NCBI GenBank assembly: GCA_021740995.1
Contig: JAIOYR010000001.1
Span: 81,756 to 145,755 of the forward strand
Reading direction: 5' to 3'
From: Taibaiella sp.
Lineage (GTDB): Bacteria; Bacteroidota; Bacteroidia; Chitinophagales; Chitinophagaceae
DNA: 64,000 nt
Shown: in pieces, positions 62,386-64,000 of the stretch
How positions within the stretch are numbered: the stretch's first letter is position 1
How the letters are laid out: each line of letters starts with the position of its first letter
Notes under the pieces: generated by a model
What the model saw: only the letters and a program-made list of their open reading frames with translations
Told to the model about the DNA's origin: nothing
Databases searched by the model: none
Made by a program: the position numbers and the translations under genes

Positions 62386-63360
62386 CTATTTCAGGCTAAA
62401 CAAACTATCCACAAACTCTTCCTTGTTGAATATCTGTAGGTCTTCCATCTTTTCGCCTACGCCAATGTATTTTACCGGAATACGGAACTGATTGGCTATT
62501 GCCAGCACCACACCGCCCTTGGCAGTACCATCCAGCTTGGTGATTGCTATGGCAGTTACGTCCGTTGCAGCGGTAAAGTGGCGGGCCTGCTCTATGGCAT
62601 TTTGTCCGGTACTGCCATCCAGCACCAGTAGTACCTCGTGGGGGGCATCGGGCATTTTTTTGCTGATCACACGCCTTATCTTGCCCAGCTCATCCATCAG
62701 GTAAGACTTGTTGTGCAGGCGGCCAGCAGTGTCTATTATCACCACGTCCGACTCGCGTGCTATGGCACTCTGCACCGCATCAAACGCTACCGAACTTGGG
62801 TCGCTGCCCATTTCCTTTTTCACTATAGGCACACCCACCCGGTCGCTCCATATAGTCAGCTGGTCTACTGCTGCCGCGCGGAAGGTATCTGCCGCACCCA
62901 GCAATACGCTCTTGCCATTCTTCTTGAAGTTGTGCGCCAGCTTGCCTATAGTAGTGGTCTTGCCCACACCGTTCACGCCCACTACCAGTATCACGTAGGG
63001 TCGTTTTCCGGCAGGCACATCAAATGTGGCAAACTCATTGGAAGGGGCTGCAGTGAGCATACCCATTATCTCCTCCTGCAATATTTGGTTGAGCTGAGAA
63101 GTGCCTATATACTTATCTTTCGAAACCCGCTTTTCAATGCGGTCTATAATAGCCACGGTAGTATCTACACCCACATCGGCACTTATCAGGGCGTCTTCCA
63201 CCTGATCCAGCACCTCTTCATCCACCTTGTCTTTGCCGGCTACGGCTTTAGCCAGTTTACTAAAAAAACCTTCTTTTGTTTTTTGCAAACCCTGATCAAG
63301 TGCTTCCTTTTGCTCTTCCTGTTCCTTGTTGCGCCTGAAAAGTTTGTCGAATAAACCCAT
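62386..63360 (-). CDS. ftsY: Signal recognition particle receptor FtsY
   Basis: 324 aa. A charged N-terminal A/N region is followed by the SRP GTPase: 'ILVVGVNGVGKTTTIGKLAH' (G1), 'GAADTFRAAAVDQLTIW' (insert/IBD), 'VIIDTAGRLHNKSYLMDEL' (G3), 'AITKLDGTAKGGVVLAIA' (G4) and 'IPVKYIGVGEKMEDLQIF' (G5). FtsY rather than Ffh, because the methionine-rich M domain is absent. Docks ribosome-SRP complexes at the membrane. A TAATTTTG box lies at 63381-63388 on the minus strand. Confidence 0.96.
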   Translation of the reverse strand: MGLFDKLFRRNKEQEEQKEALDQGLQKTKEGFFSKLAKAVAGKDKVDEEVLDQVEDALISADVGVDTTVAIIDRIEKRVSKDKYIGTSQLNQILQEEIMGMLTAAPSNEFATFDVPAGKRPYVILVVGVNGVGKTTTIGKLAHNFKKNGKSVLLGAADTFRAAAVDQLTIWSDRVGVPIVKKEMGSDPSSVAFDAVQSAIARESDVVIIDTAGRLHNKSYLMDELGKIRRVISKKMPDAPHEVLLVLDGSTGQNAIEQARHFTAATDVTAIAITKLDGTAKGGVVLAIANQFRIPVKYIGVGEKMEDLQIFNKEEFVDSLFSLK

Positions 63361-63380
63361 GTTGTGTGTATATAAAGTTG

Positions 63381-63388
63381 CAAAATTA
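63381..63388 (-). promoter_or_regulatory. Candidate -7 box (TAATTTTG) for ftsY
   Basis: Minus-strand match to TAnnTTTG, about 20 nt before the start codon; no clear -33 element. Confidence 0.4.
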
Positions 63389-63484
63389 GTGAAATATCAT
63401 TGCATTGGTTGAATATGAAAATGAAACATGCGGAAGGAACAAGATTTGGTTGGTAATTTTTGGTTTTCAAGCTACCTTTCACCT

Positions 63485-64000
63485 ATGTTAAGAACAGACT
63501 TCCTTATTATAGGCTCAGGTATTGCCGGGCTCACCGTAGCAGTAAAAACGGCAAAACGATTCCCGGATAAGACTATAGCGATACTTACCAAGGCCAATAC
63601 CGACGAGACCAACACCAAGTATGCACAGGGTGGTATTGCAGTGGTCAACGATATGGAGAAGGATAGTTTCAGAAAGCATATTGAAGATACCCTGGTGGCC
63701 GGCGATGGCCTGTGCAATGAGCAGGTGGTAGATATGGTGGTAAAAGAAGGGCCCGACAGGGTAAATGAGATAATAGACTGGGGCGCGAGGTTTGATAAAG
63801 ACAACGAGGGCGACTATATGCGTGGCAAGGAGGGTGGCCATTCTGAGAACCGAATACTGCACCACAAGGATATTACGGGTTTTGAGATAGAGCGGGCACT
63901 GGTGGAGGCCACAAAACAATACCCCAACATCAAGATATACAATCACTGGTTTGTGCTCGATATCATCACCCAGCATCATCTGGGGTATCTCATTACCAAG
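63485..64000 (+). CDS. nadB: L-aspartate oxidase, 3' end outside window
   Basis: Not in the ORF track because it has no stop before the window ends; 172 codons are visible. The FAD Rossmann motif is 'DFLIIGSGIAGLTVAVKTA', followed by 'ETNTKYAQGGIAVVND' and 'GGHSENRILHHKDITGFEIE', typical of NadB (the succinate dehydrogenase flavoprotein family, with the NadB-specific 'AQGGIA'). It makes iminoaspartate for NAD synthesis. Divergent from ftsY with 124 bp between. Confidence 0.9.
   Translation, partial: MLRTDFLIIGSGIAGLTVAVKTAKRFPDKTIAILTKANTDETNTKYAQGGIAVVNDMEKDSFRKHIEDTLVAGDGLCNEQVVDMVVKEGPDRVNEIIDWGARFDKDNEGDYMRGKEGGHSENRILHHKDITGFEIERALVEATKQYPNIKIYNHWFVLDIITQHHLGYLITK

Overview
The window looks like the chromosome of a Bacteroidota bacterium, most likely a member of the Chitinophagales/Chitinophagaceae. 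Evidence: a gldK-gldL-gldM-gldN cluster for gliding and type IX secretion (T9SS); several secreted proteins ending in a T9SS sorting domain; a propeller-type sensor kinase with a LytTR regulator; many starts without a Shine-Dalgarno sequence; and promoter boxes of the TAnnTTTG type used by the Bacteroidota housekeeping sigma factor. Nothing indicates a phage, plasmid or insertion sequence. I saw no rRNA, tRNA or CRISPR array.

Layout. 1-1.7 kb: the end of a TPR protein gene and an AlkC-type DNA glycosylase. 1.7-5.6 kb: a minus-strand four-gene unit for surface polysaccharide (Gfo/Idh oxidoreductase, lipoprotein, polyprenyl glycosylphosphotransferase, DUF1648 membrane protein). 6.1-12.3 kb: gldKLMN plus a fifth outer-membrane-barrel gene, closed by a terminator. 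12.4-14.9 kb: malate dehydrogenase and an NHL-repeat T9SS cargo. 14.9-19.6 kb: a biotin operon bioB-F-D-A with overlapping genes, followed by a ferritin-like diiron protein. 19.8-23.4 kb: FKBP isomerase, M20 dipeptidase behind a heptanucleotide repeat tract, a lipoprotein, and a MarR regulator. 23.5-25.9 kb: a TonB-dependent receptor divergent from marR, with a clear palindrome between them. 26-32.8 kb: LytTR regulator and propeller sensor kinase, a divergent T9SS cargo, then a tandem ~460-bp duplication that carries two 28-codon peptide genes.

32.9-41.8 kb: RlmD, TPR protein, a gene relic, an SGNH/PKD T9SS protein, an AhpD-like protein, a second Gfo/Idh oxidoreductase, a GAF/HisKA protein and RecQ. 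41.9-47.7 kb: lipoproteins, an ECF sigma/anti-sigma/Spy-like operon, two small tandem secreted proteins that resemble the last domain of GldM, an MBL-fold hydrolase and a SanA/DUF218 protein. 48.3-56.2 kb: M13 metallopeptidase behind a second heptanucleotide tract, two divergent fatty-acid desaturases, and a large beta-propeller/amidohydrolase. 56.2-60.5 kb: a CheB-CheR-PAS-kinase-receiver hybrid. 60.6-61.7 kb: a gene-free stretch packed with hairpins and short repeats. 61.7-64 kb: a sirtuin without zinc cysteines, ftsY, and the start of nadB, which runs off the window.

How the genes work together: the T9SS core in the first quarter can export the sorting-domain proteins at 13.5, 29.9 and 35.7 kb. 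The two-component pair at 26-29.6 kb, the cargo divergent from it and the two peptide genes behind the cargo share upstream sequence, so they may form one regulated locus. That locus and the diiron protein in the biotin operon are the least explained parts of the window. All functional calls are from reading the sequence; no database search was run.
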